Shown here piece after piece: positions 53,441 through 63,860 of a stretch of 64,000 nt of DNA. Location of the stretch: NCBI GenBank assembly GCA_031763025.1, contig JASSKH010000009.1, positions 9,345,922-9,409,921 of the forward strand, written 5' to 3'. How positions within the stretch are numbered: position 1 is the stretch's first letter; each line of letters starts with the position of its first letter. A model generated the notes under the pieces. It had not been told where the DNA came from. It was given only the letters and a program-made list of their open reading frames with translations, and did not search any database. Origin of the DNA: Macrocystis pyrifera. Lineage: Eukaryota; Sar; Phaeophyceae; Laminariales; Laminariaceae. The position numbers and the translations under genes are program-made.

Positions 53441-56400
53441 CTCTGCTTCTCCGTCCCCATCGTCGCCCAGGACCGCCGCCGCCGTCGCCGCCTCCCCTGC
53501 CGTGGCAGCATCGCCGAGCACACCCTCCTTCGCCTTTGCCGCGGTTGCCGCTGCTGCTACTGCCTCCGTTTCGCCCGCTCCTGCTGTCCTGACCCCCACG
53601 TCCTTCCCAGAGCCCCAAACAACAGCCCGCCCAGCGGTGGCACCGTTGCCAGCAGAAGCGCCACCGCGTGTCACGCGGCCGCGCGGGAAAAAACGCCACC
53701 CAGGGAAACGCCACCGCGCGAGCCGCCCCCATCCCCGCCTTCCCCGCCCACACCACCGCCTCCGCCACCCGGTGGCGCCCTAACGGACGCGGTGGCGGCG
53801 GAATCGTCGGACACAGGAGAATCGACGAAGAGAGATCGAACCGCAGCATCCGCGCTATTGTTGTTCTTGTTGTTGCCGGAGTTGCCGCGGCGACCGTGGA
53901 TGCCTAAGGCCGACGAAGAGCGCGAGGTGGCGGAGGCGGTAGCGGAGGAGGGCGGGGTGGCGCGGGGGGGGAAGCCCGACGATAACGGGACGGCGGCAGC
54001 AGCAGTAGCGTGCTGGGCCGGAGAGCGCTCCCCCGCCCCTCCCGCCATCACCACCTCGGAGGAAGAGGAATAGGGGGGTAGCAGGCCGCCCGGGGTGGCG
54101 ATGGGGGTGGCGGCGGGAGTGGCGGCGGGGGTGGCGGCGGGAGACGGGCTGACGGCGTACATGCCGTTGTCGTCAAGAACCACCGGCCCTTCCACTATGC
54201 AGATGTCGCAGACCCGTTGCAGGCCCTTTTGACCTTGTGGGGCAAGGGGGGAGAGAAGGCGGTGGAGATGACGTTACAGCGAGGCGTTTTGGGGGAGGGA
54301 CACGGGGATAGAAACGGCGGGCGGAAGGGCGGGGCGGGAGTAGGCGGGAGGTGGGGAGAGAGAAAGAGGGAGAGAGCGAGCGGTAAATAATCATTTAGTC
54401 ACTGCAAACATTTTGGAACCATGATGTTTCCAATGCGTTCGTCCAGAGGGGGGAGGGGGGAAATACGACGGGGAGAGGGGGGAGCGCATCAGAGTCATTT
54501 TGGGACTGCAAACTAATTTCCGAACCTGGTCTGTCAACAACTTCGTCTTCAAAACGTAGCTGCAGAAAATCGTAGTGGGTTACTATCCATAACGCTTGCG
54601 TCGGTGGGAAGAAATTTCCAGATACTTGATTCGGTGCGAGCGTTACACTGCAGTCCGATTTGCTGTAGTATCGACTACTGCTGCAGCACTTTCCCCGCGC
54701 TGCTGCTCGTGCTGCTTGGCACATTTTGCTTCTCTCAACCGTTCGGTTCCTATTATCGCGCTCACCCCCCTCCACCACCGCCATCTCTCTCGTCCTCCCT
54801 CCCCCCCCCCCCGCCCCGCCCGCCTTTTCTCTCGCGGCCAACGTCACCACCACCTCTCTCTTTCTCTCTCTCCCCTTCCCCAACCCCCCACCCCGCCTCT
54901 CCTTCGCTTCGCTTTCGCGGCGAACGCCCCTCATACGACTACGACCATGCACGCCACAGGCGAGGAATCCCGCCACGCAAGCGATTCCTAGTAGAAATGC
55001 AGCTCACCCTTCATGCGGCTCGTCGAACACCTCACGTTTTCGCTTCGCGCTTGGTGCAAGCAATGTCAGCCTGGTCGGTGAAAACCCGACGTCCTCCGAG
55101 TCCCGGCATTGTAGGGATGTGAGGGTCTATGGTCATACGACTACTACGGCCATGCTTGACATGAGTACACCCCCCTTCCCCTCCCCTCTCCCCACATTCG
55201 GAGGGCCGGGCCGAACCCTGATGCAGCACCGAGAACCAACGCACCTTCCACGTAACGCTTGTCGGTCGAGCACTGCGCGCAGACGCTCTCCCCGCAAACT
55301 TGGCAGCGCTGCCGCCGCACCATCAGTGTGAACGGTGTCGCACAAACACCACAAAATGGTTGGTCTGGCCAAGGCAGTGCGGGGCGGGTCGAAAAAAAAT
55401 GGGACGGGTCAAAGCGGGATGAGACGGGACGGGATGGGCGCGGCGGAAGGGACGGTGAGGGATACAGTGGGACGGGACGGGATGGAACGGGGCGGGGTGA
55501 AACGGAATGGATCAGGATGGAACGGGATGGCGCGGGCGTGGGCGTGGGACGGGACGGGATGGGATGACGAGGAACGGAATGGGTCAGGGTGGGGTGGCGC
55601 GGGCGTCAGGAAGCGCGTGAAAGTGCTGGTTGCTACTTAAGGTTTTGGCTGTTCTTGTTGAAGTTTAGAGGGCGCTGCTGGAGGCGGTGTGGGCACCGCG
55701 TGCAGTGGTTCTCATGGACGTCGTAGTGTGAGGTTGAGAGGGGGGCAGATAGACGGACAGAGGAAGGGGTAGGGAGGCAGGGGCACATGTATCGCGGCAG
55801 AAGGACGCGTCCCAAGCAAAGCACACATGCGGTATACACGAACAGCGCAACAGCCGGGCGGAGTAGGGGCGCAGACGACGCTACGGTGCGAAATCCAAAA
55901 TCCAACGTATGCGACACGAAACGAAAAAAACAACGGCACAAGCACACGAACAAAATCCCACCCTTTTGCGGCAAGGAGACGGATGAAAAAAATAAAGCCA
56001 TGGACCGAGAAACAAGAGAGAGAGATACCTTGTCAATTTCCCCACTTGGGCTACATGTTGATGCGGCATGAAGGCGACATGTGGGCATCCCCCCCCCCCA
56101 CCTCCGTCCCTACCCACCGCCTAACCGACGATAAACGGAAACAAAAGGCACAAACGGTCGCGCCTGTACTAAACGCGCAGTCGACAGTCCACTCGGCCGA
56201 TGCGATGCAATCCCGCAATCACACGAGACAGCAGTGATCCCAACGACCATAGCATGCAGGCGTCCCTCCCGGCATCCCAAAGCCTTTCCCGATGAGCGCA
56301 ACAAGAACGCCGACAAAAAGAAAAAAACACAACAAAAACATAACACAACGATACTCCCATTCACGAACAAAAAACACTCGCACAATACAACACCTCGAAA

Positions 56401-59400
56401 CCAGAACAAAAAACGTAAAAAAAAAAAAAAAAAATCAAAACAAAACAAAAAGGCGACTCTGCAAAACCTGGTGTAACCCCACAAAAAAAGATCATGTAGG
56501 TACACTCACCGGCTAAATCCAGCCTCTCCCGCGCCTTGAATTCGCACGGTGACGGCGTGAGCTGCTGTGGCTGCTTCTTCATGCGGAGGGATAGCGATGT
56601 CCCCGACGACAGCAGCTTGAGGTCGAGAACCTTCTTCTTGGAAGGGCCGGCACGCGTGTCCACCCCCCCACCCCCCGCTGCCGCTTGTGCCGCCGCCGTC
56701 GCTGCCGCCGCTGCTGCGGCTGCTGCGGCCGCTGACTTTGAGGCTGTCGTTGAGGATAGCTGCGTGGCGGGGGGGCTGCCGGTACCGGGTGCGCTACTTT
56801 TGACGAGGGGGTGGAAGAGGGCGGCTTGTTGGCCGCAGACGACGAGGAGGAGGACGAGGAGGAGGGCATCGTGACGCCTCCGCCGTTACTGCTGCTGCTG
56901 CCGTTGTTGTTGTCGTCGCTGTTCCTGCTGCTGCTTTTGTTGTTTTTGCTGTTGTTGATGCTGCTGCTGCTGTTGCTTTTGATGCTGCCACCGCTATTGC
57001 TGTTGCTATTGCCGTCGACGGTGTTGCTGGTTTTGTTTCGAGACGGCTTCTCGGACGAGGACAGGGTGGCGGTGGCCGCGGCGAGGAAGCTCAGGCCACC
57101 CGAGGAAGAGGAGGACGACGAGAAGGACGACGACGAGGAGGAGGACGAGGTCGTCGCGGTGGTGGTGGTGGTGGTGGCCGTGGTCGTGGCGGCGGCGGCG
57201 GCGGGCTCCTGCTTAGTCTTGCTAAGGGAGTCCTGGACCTGCCCGACGCGAGCGTGTCCGAGGATGGGGTGTTAGAACGTTAGCCCTTCCAGTGCTGCAC
57301 TGCACACAAACACATACCAAAACATTTATTCCAAGTAACTCGTCCCGACGACGGGAGTGCGGTCCTAAACGTGCAATAGTTGAGGCGCTCTACGACAGGG
57401 GGGCATGGTACGCAGCACAATTTGTTTCCGAGCCTCCTGATTGGAGGGGCCCTATTACCCCGCCCGAAACTGACTTTTTGTGAAAACACGCACACATGTT
57501 CTGCTACTGCGCTGCTGTACATACACTTGCATCTTATTGCTAGTTGCCCCCGCCCCCCCCCCCCCCCCCCAAAGAAGGGAGTGCGGGCCTCAAGGGGTTA
57601 ACCCTGATTGGTAAAAATCCCCAGGCCTAGATTGACATCCAACGGTATTTATTGTGCATGAAAAATGGGATACATGCCCGGTAGTTTCTCAGTTGAGGAG
57701 TGTGTTGTGTCGGTCAGAAATATTTCGGCGAAAAGGTGCTGGTGATACAGCACCTACCCTGTACACCACGCGCCAGTTTGCCTTGTACGAGCATGTATTT
57801 AGCCCGTTGTGTTTAGACTATTGAGTTTAGACCGTTGACCGAGTGAGTCCTCTGCGTTTTCCGTGGCACGTCGGGAGTGAACCAATATTTTTTTGGGTCG
57901 TTGTTGAGGTATGTATGTAAGCCTTCGAAACCTCTACTGCTGTACGTACGTAGCCCGTCCCTTGGGCTATCAACGGAAGTGGTGAGTGACTGGCGCAAGT
58001 ATTGCTGGCTGCTTAAGACTTTATGCCCGATACCACTTTGACCCCAAATATAGGGACAGTTAGCATATAAATACCTGATCCAAACGATCCTTATATTTTG
58101 GGTCATAGTGGTACAAAACAACAAGCGTGCTTTAAGGCACGAAAACGTCGGTGCAATATTTGCATGCAATGCCTGGCACAAAAGAGTTTTACGGTGGACC
58201 ATAGTGATCAGGACCCATCATATATACAAAAATCTATAGACAACAGCAGTATTTTCACTCATCAATTTTGGGCATTATTACTCTGTTCTTCCGTAATAGC
58301 GCTTGTCGGTACGAAGACGAAACCACAGGACATCCCAGTTGAGCGTCATCCATCCTCACGCGTACTTACGCGACCCATAGAACAGAGAGATGGAGCCGAA
58401 TCGGTTGGGTCACGTGAATACTCGTAGACTCCTCAGGATGCTTTCTACTCGTAAAGTATACTGCTATTAAAACTGCCATAACGTTATCGATTGAATCGCC
58501 CGGGAGTAGCCCTAGCCCCAGCCTCAACCTACGCCCACCCCCCCCCTCCTGTTTTCCCCACGCAGGGGCCCCAAGCCTATGATACACTATCAATATTGAA
58601 AAGATATAAAGAGTACCAGGTATTAAAATATTGTTGAATAACAGCAAATTGCGCACCACTCTGGCCGCGAATTTAATCCCCGTTTGGATATTATTAATAT
58701 TAATAGTGTGGATATCAACCGTATCTTATATATTCTCCGCCAGATAGTGCGGGGAACCTTCCTCACTCCAGGCAAGAAACAGGGATGCTGGTTTTGTTCT
58801 TTCCGAATTTCTTATTTAGGAAGAGGTGCGTTGTACACTACTTTCACTACAACGGCGCCCGAATTTCTTAAACCCTGTTAGTGACGCAGGCCCGTGTTGG
58901 GGACAAACTTACCTGAAATTTGAGTGGTTTGTCCCCAAAACGGTACTGCAGTTCTAACAAAAGGGTTAAAAACTGTCCTATTTATCCCAGGCGGCCCTTC
59001 TCAGTGATCGCTTTCGAAGTGCTCTACAACGGGGTAACCTATTTAGTAATCATAAACGAAATGTGGTGTGTAAAGAGAGTAATAACATGGTTTTAGGGTC
59101 CACCATGAGTTCTCCATCACTGTTAAGATGGCCGCCGGAATGGCATAGGTGCCCTATATTGTGGACCAACACCGAATATACCAGAATATCGAACAGGGGC
59201 AGCCACCTACCCCCCGGGTGCAAGCTCTGCCTAGCAAAACTCTAGCGAGCGATGGAGCGATCGCACCGGAAGGCCACCGCGTGCTCATAGGGCTCAAACC
59301 GCGGTGGCGTGGGCATCATAGATGCCGTGCCTGCCCTCCACAACCATGCAGCAGCACATCACAGGAGATGGAACACATACGCCTGTGCCCCGAGTGAACA

Positions 59401-62267
59401 TCCGCCTTTCCCTCCCTCACCCCCCTCACCCCCCCCCCCCCCCCCCCCCCCCGCCCCTCCGTGCGGCAATGCTCCGCTCGCACCATCGGCATGGGCATAA
59501 CGGTACCAGATGCTCTACTACTACAGTAGGTACTCTTCTGGTACCCGTAAGTATTACCCCGTACGGTCATTAATTACCCCGCATTTCATCCGCTCGGGGG
59601 TGCAGCCGCAAAAAATAACAGATCTTACGTACGGACGAAAAGAGCACAAATCTCTAGAAGCTTACCACCGCCGGTGCTGATATGCCCCGCATGGTTGCTT
59701 CAACGCGCTGGCCGTAAAGCAGAGGCGGTGTCACACGGGGAAATACACACTACTTACTGCTTGTGACACATGTTGTGCCTGGTACACTACAACAGCGGTA
59801 CACCGGCCCTCTCATAAGAAAGAGCCCCACAAGAAACTAAGCCTGACATTTCCGGGGAAACGAGAAATTCGGGAGCGGATATACCTCAAGTTAGTGAGGA
59901 ACACGTTCTTTCTTAAATAAGAAATATATCCTGGGCCGGCATCCCAGTTTCTTGTTAGAGGACCGTTTTTCTACTGACCGTGCACTACTGCTGCTGTACT
60001 ATTAATAACAAGAAATAACCCTACAGGAAACTCAGTCTGAGATTTCCAGGGAAACAAAAAAAATTGGGAGCTTCATATACTGAAGTTACTACAGCAGTGC
60101 TTAAGTGCGACACGCCCTTGTTGAATTAGGGAATCTAGGCTGGGTCAGTCCCCGATTTTTGTTACGGAACCGGCACTGCTACTGCTGCTGTGGGCTGAGA
60201 CTACTGCTGTACGTGTAGGTGGCAACTTGCAAGAGGAAACCGACAACCGACACTCAAGACGAAAGACGATTGGCCGAAATTACCAAAGGGTCCCCCGAGG
60301 CGTGGGGCCTGTTACAATCTGCTGTTTCAGTGCACGAAACGGTACTGGCCGACATCAATTGGAAGTCGAGCCTGCTGTAAGCATTATCGTCTCGTCCACC
60401 CTGGTAGCATCCAGGGAATCACCGGCCAGTAGTCAATCGCGGGGGAAACAATGGAAAATGTGCGGACGGTTCACGTACAGCAGTAGGTTGCAAAGTTGAT
60501 GTATCGACCGATCTGCCGACGGGTTGAACTCACAGCTGACGTGCTTTTTTAGTTTTTAATTAAAAAAAAATCACGATATTGGAGTGTCTGCGCAAAAGAA
60601 AAGATATCACGAATTTTGCTCATCTATTCCCCCTGTTACCGACGACTATTACGGGGGACCATAGTAAACAGGACCAAATATTGTTAGTAATAATACCTAA
60701 ATATATGGGTTTTTATATGTGACATAGGTACTGGTAACTATAGACCTCCGTAATAATCAAAAAGCCTAATCAAATTTGCATACAAATGACGAAGTTATGC
60801 ATTTTTGGATAGCATATTTTACTACTAGTAAAGCCATATTTGTGTGATATGAGGTTCGACCGCTGCATTCTGTTCGCCGAAAACTTTCCCGACGCTTTGG
60901 ATTGGCCAAGCTTGCCCAGAGAGAGGCCTCGGACCGTGTCTGCTACCGGCGGGGTTTTGCGAGAAGAATTGCTGGCGCTGGTGCCGCATGCCTCTGCTGC
61001 CTGCTGCTGCAGCAGCAGATAGGTGCTGGTGCAGCTGCTGCTGCACGTCACGAACTACTGCTACTAGTGCTGCTTGGGCGACTTCTGTTCGACTCGTTTG
61101 GTCCTGCAAAAGTGCTGCCGCTGCTGCAAAAGTGTTTTTTTTTTTTCCAACAGAAGAATTCAATATTTAGCTATTTTTCGTTTCCGATTCACGCGCATAT
61201 GCCGGAAGGCCTCCGTTTATGATCATATTTCCGACGGAAATCCCTGATACACCAAAATATTATGCACGACGGTATGCCTTGAAGCTCGAAGCTGGAAACT
61301 TGAAACTTGAAACTTGAAACTCGAAGCACGGGAGCAAGCAGAATTCGTACGTATCACATGTGGGTGCGTTGTTGTATGCGCTATCCTTGAGTCCGGAGTA
61401 TATCCTCATGATGAAACCCATTGACGGGTACCCCTACATACAACACCGCCTTGCAAATAAACTTGTGCAACACCTTTGGTTCATTTTTTTTTTTTTTTTT
61501 TTCTGGCATGCCCCGTCATGGAGATTCAAGGTCGGTGGTTATAATCTACGGAGACGGAGACAATGCATCGCAAAAACGGGCGGTATTACGCAGTCAAGGA
61601 GACCTGGGCAACGCAACGCCACGCGCACTGGATACGAAAAGCAGAACAGCAGTACACACTAGGTGTCATACCTCGCCGGTGCATCCCGGTAGCATTTCGA
61701 CGCATCCTCGTATTTTACACATTATCATATCCATGGTATGTGACATTGCATTTACGTATTTTGTGTTTGCTTCTGCTTCCGGTTCTGCTTTCGCTCGTCG
61801 TGCTGCTGCTGCTTGTGCTGCTGCTGCAGCCCGCAGAAGTGTCCGCAATCACTGCTGCGCTCGAATGAACACCGACCGACCACACACAGGCTCAACACAA
61901 GCTCGAGTTGAAGGATAAAAATAACACCAAACTGCACGGCAGGGTACACCCCTACCAAAAACCCACCCTCTCCTACCTGTTCGACTAGATCGCGCACGCT
62001 GCCCAGACTGCCGAGTAAGCTCCTCTTCCGGGGCTGAACAAGAGGAGACCGGTTCTCGGTACCGCCCCCTCCCTCAACATTTTTGGCGAACTTTACTGGC
62101 AGCCCTCTCGTCGAAGGCTCCAGGTTATCCTCAGCAGAAGAGACGGGCTCCCGCTGCACAGGTTTGTCTTTCTTTCGACGCCTCATAGAGCAAGCACGCT
62201 CTGGAAATGGGCAGTCGTGTGCGTGCTGCTGTCCTTTTCCACCATTTTTTTCATGCCTGGTTTTCAT
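53441..62267 (-). CDS. FYVE-like zinc-finger protein, multi-exon, 3' end unresolved
   Basis: Minus-strand exons: 61977-62267 (possible ATG 62267), 56510-57238, 55245-55364 and 53441-54233; all splice phases match. Exon 3 and the start of exon 4 encode the finger: PFCGVCATPF, then VRRQRCQVCG, ESVCAQCSTD and QRVCDICIVEG. This gives eight cysteines in the CX2C spacing of FYVE domains, which bind PI3P on endosomes. The conserved WxxD is not visible, and the usual HH of RRHHCR is QR, so PI3P binding is doubtful. Flanking sequence is Ser/Thr/Ala/Asn low complexity, after a charged N-terminus ending SVRDLVEQ. Two apparent one-base frame breaks, at a C7 run (about 56769-56775) and a T6 run (about 53689-53694), may be consensus errors or real damage. 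The first intron is 4.7 kb. Exons past 53441 were not found. Confidence 0.7.
55002..55190 (+). repeat. C-tailed dispersed repeat, copy m
   Basis: The fullest copy: AGCTCACCCTTCATGCGGCT, CACCTCACG, TTGGTGCAAGCAATG, GGTCGGTGAAAACCCGACGT, GGGTCTATGGTCATACGACT and TTGACATGAGTACA, then a C-rich tail. It lies in the intron between exons 3 and 4 of the FYVE-like gene, antisense to it. Confidence 0.8.
58031..58113. mobile_element. MITE family 4, copy 2
   Basis: An 83-bp element with inverted ends TACCACTTTGACCCCAAATA and a right end TATTTTGGGTCATAGTGGTA. Related by design to 36951-37029. Confidence 0.6.
58189..58296. mobile_element. MITE family 1, copy 7 (decayed)
   Basis: The left end TTACGGTGGACCATAGTGAT is recognisable; the right end is reduced to TTCCGTAA followed by TA. 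Confidence 0.6.
58876..58958. mobile_element. Foldback element, family 3, copy
   Basis: GGCCCGTGTTGGGGACAAAC is inverted as GGTTTGTCCCCAAAACGG and followed by ACTGCAGTTCT, matching 41462-41537. Confidence 0.6.
59811..60172 (+). repeat. Tandem duplication, period about 200 bp
   Basis: ACAAGAAACTAAGCCTGACA, TTTCCGGGGAAAC, ATTCGGGAGC, AAGTTA and GGGCCGG...CAGT are paralleled by ACAGGAAACTCAGTCTGAGA, TTTCCAGGGAAAC, ATTGGGAGC, AAGTTA and CTGGGTCAGT. Confidence 0.75.
60649..60753. mobile_element. MITE family 1, copy 8
   Basis: A 105-bp element whose left end is perfect to the consensus; the right end reads CTATAGACCTCCGTAA. TA lies on both flanks. It lies in the first intron of the FYVE-like gene. 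Confidence 0.8.
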
Positions 62268-62571
62268 TAGATTGGATGGCGTTATCTCATGGGGACAATT
62301 CCAGGTAGATGACTTCGGGGCGGAGGGTTCGGAACCACGTTCGCGTTGGACAGAGCCCAGAGCGCTGCAGACGCTGTGCGTGGGGAGGAGTAAGGACCAC
62401 CTAAAGTGAGGCGCGCACCTTGTCTGTTCAGCTTCCGCTGCTGTCTGGCGTAGCGGATAGGATTAGGGCCGGAAGTCTCTTGCGATCACGATTGTGGTGT
62501 GATCCCGGCTTGCCGACAGGGTTCTTCTCTCTTGTCGAGGAAGGAATCGCTCGTAGGACGCTGCAACAGCC
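62268..62571. promoter_or_regulatory. Likely shared (divergent) promoter region
   Basis: About 300 bases separate the putative ATG of the minus-strand FYVE-like gene (62267) from the plus-strand ATG at 62572. The gag-unrelated frame upstream of 62267 stays open, and a CTGCAG at 62372-62377 could be an acceptor, so the FYVE-like gene may start further right. No TATA box is visible. Confidence 0.35.
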
Positions 62572-62637
62572 ATGGCGGCCATCGAGCAGCACTGCACGGT
62601 TCTATTCAACAACGACCGCACCCAGACCATCCAGCAG
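62572..62637 (+). CDS. First exon of an unidentified gene
   Basis: An ATG in good context (CAGCCATGGCG) opens 22 codons reading MAAIEQHCTVLFNNDRTQTI plus QQ, ending exactly at CAG|GTGCAG. Downstream sequence becomes T-rich and non-coding. The amphipathic pattern recalls the first helix of HEAT-repeat proteins such as importin or exportin relatives, but 22 residues cannot decide this. No second exon could be identified before the window ends. Confidence 0.45.
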
Positions 62638-63174
62638 GTGCAGACCCGGGTTTTCCTTGTTTCGTGGTTCATCCACTCGTTGGCGAACACGCTGCACTTG
62701 TTTTTATTTTCTGCCTGCCCTCTCAGAATTCTGGTTTGTGCATCCATCCTGTCACGAAGAAGACACTGATGAGACTGTGCTGTGGGTGCTCTTTGGGGTG
62801 GGACACGGGGACTCGAGGCAATTGCGTGCTTTCGTTCGTGGTCACGTGTTCAGTCTACGCGTTTACGGTGTGCGTCCCGATTTACGGTGGCCAAGTATGG
62901 CGCCCATCGCCGTGTTTTCGTTGTACCTGTGTAGCACGCTGTGGCGTTTCACAGCCTCTCCGCTGTTGTGTGCGGCTGCTGTTTGTACGAAGTACATCGA
63001 TTCTTACCTACCAGGTACTGCAGTAGCTTCGTATTGATTCTTGTATACCAAAAATAATGTACCAGGTACCAGGTAGCTGCATCACCTGTAATATATAGGC
63101 TACTCATACACTTGGTATACGAGTATACCTACCACAGGCACCTCGTACGCACAGCAGCAGCAACAGCAGGAGCG

Positions 63175-63448
63175 AGCCAGAACACAAGCTGCTGTTGTTC
63201 GTTGTTCCAACAAAACGGGGGGGGGGGGGGGAACAAGAAAAGGCGAAAACGCGAGAGGAGACGTTTTTTTGATTTTTTTCACATCTTCACTAAATTACCC
63301 AATGCGACGAACCTCAGGCCAGAACACAAGCTGGTGTTCGTTGTTCCAACAAAACGGGGGGGGGGGGGGGAAACAAGAAAAGGCGAAAACGCGAGAGGAG
63401 ACGTTTTTGATTTTGTCATATCTTCACTAAATTACCCAATGCGACGAA
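63175..63448 (+). repeat. Tandem duplication, period about 143 bp
   Basis: GCCAGAACACAAGCTG, GTTCGTTGTTCCAACAAAAC, a G12-G15 run, ACAAGAAAAGGCGAAAACGC and CACTAAATTACCCAATGCGA recur twice nearly unchanged. Each unit carries its own G homopolymer. Confidence 0.9.
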
Positions 63449-63459
63449 TATATCCCCAT

Positions 63460-63570
63460 AGACGCGTCGCTCGACGTTTTTTTTTCACTCTCTCACGTTG
63501 ACGAGAGGAACTCAAGCTTTGAAATTCGTCCGAGGGTTTTGTGTGTTACATCTTGCGTGTTCTCGTACGG
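63460..63570 (+). repeat. Dispersed repeat shared with 53,060-53,160
   Basis: Second copy of the block ending in TTTGAAATTCGTCCGAGGG. Confidence 0.65.
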
Positions 63571-63697
63571 TACTTGTATCATCCTTAGAATAGGCTTGGT
63601 GACGCGTATTCATTTTTTCCTCCCATCTTTATTTGTCCGACGCAATAGACGCCTGGTGCAATTAGTCGCATCACTTCCGTCACAGCAGCATTTACCG

Positions 63698-63860
63698 TAC
63701 CCCCCCCTCCCCCCCCGCTACAGCCCTACTCACCCCTGCCCCCCCCCCCCCGCCCATTCTTCCAACTCCCATACTCCCCAACTCACCCCGCCTCCCCTAC
63801 CACCCCCCCCCCCCCAACCCCAACGCCTCCACACCCCCTATCCCCCCCTACGTGCAACTC
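63698..63860 (+). repeat. C-rich low-complexity tract
   Basis: About 160 bases of C runs broken by A and T, likely the pyrimidine-rich end of an intron of the plus-strand gene. CTGTTTAG at 63893-63900 could be its acceptor, but the following bases show no recognisable protein. Confidence 0.6.

Noticed and set aside
53395..53783. Plus-strand Pro/Ala-rich ORFs
   Set aside because: Antisense to the FYVE-like exon; the minus frame has splice sites and phase continuity with the zinc finger.
54395..54976. A 193-codon minus-strand ORF in the FYVE-like gene intron
   Set aside because: Exons on both sides join in phase without it, and it partly derives from CT-rich sequence next to a C-tailed repeat.
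56292..56516. Lys-rich plus-strand ORFs
   Set aside because: They come from A-rich tracts in the intron directly after the donor at 56510.
62463..62747. A 94-codon minus-strand ORF
   Set aside because: It overlaps the plus-strand first exon at 62572-62637, which has a better start context and an exact donor; the minus frame shows no domain.
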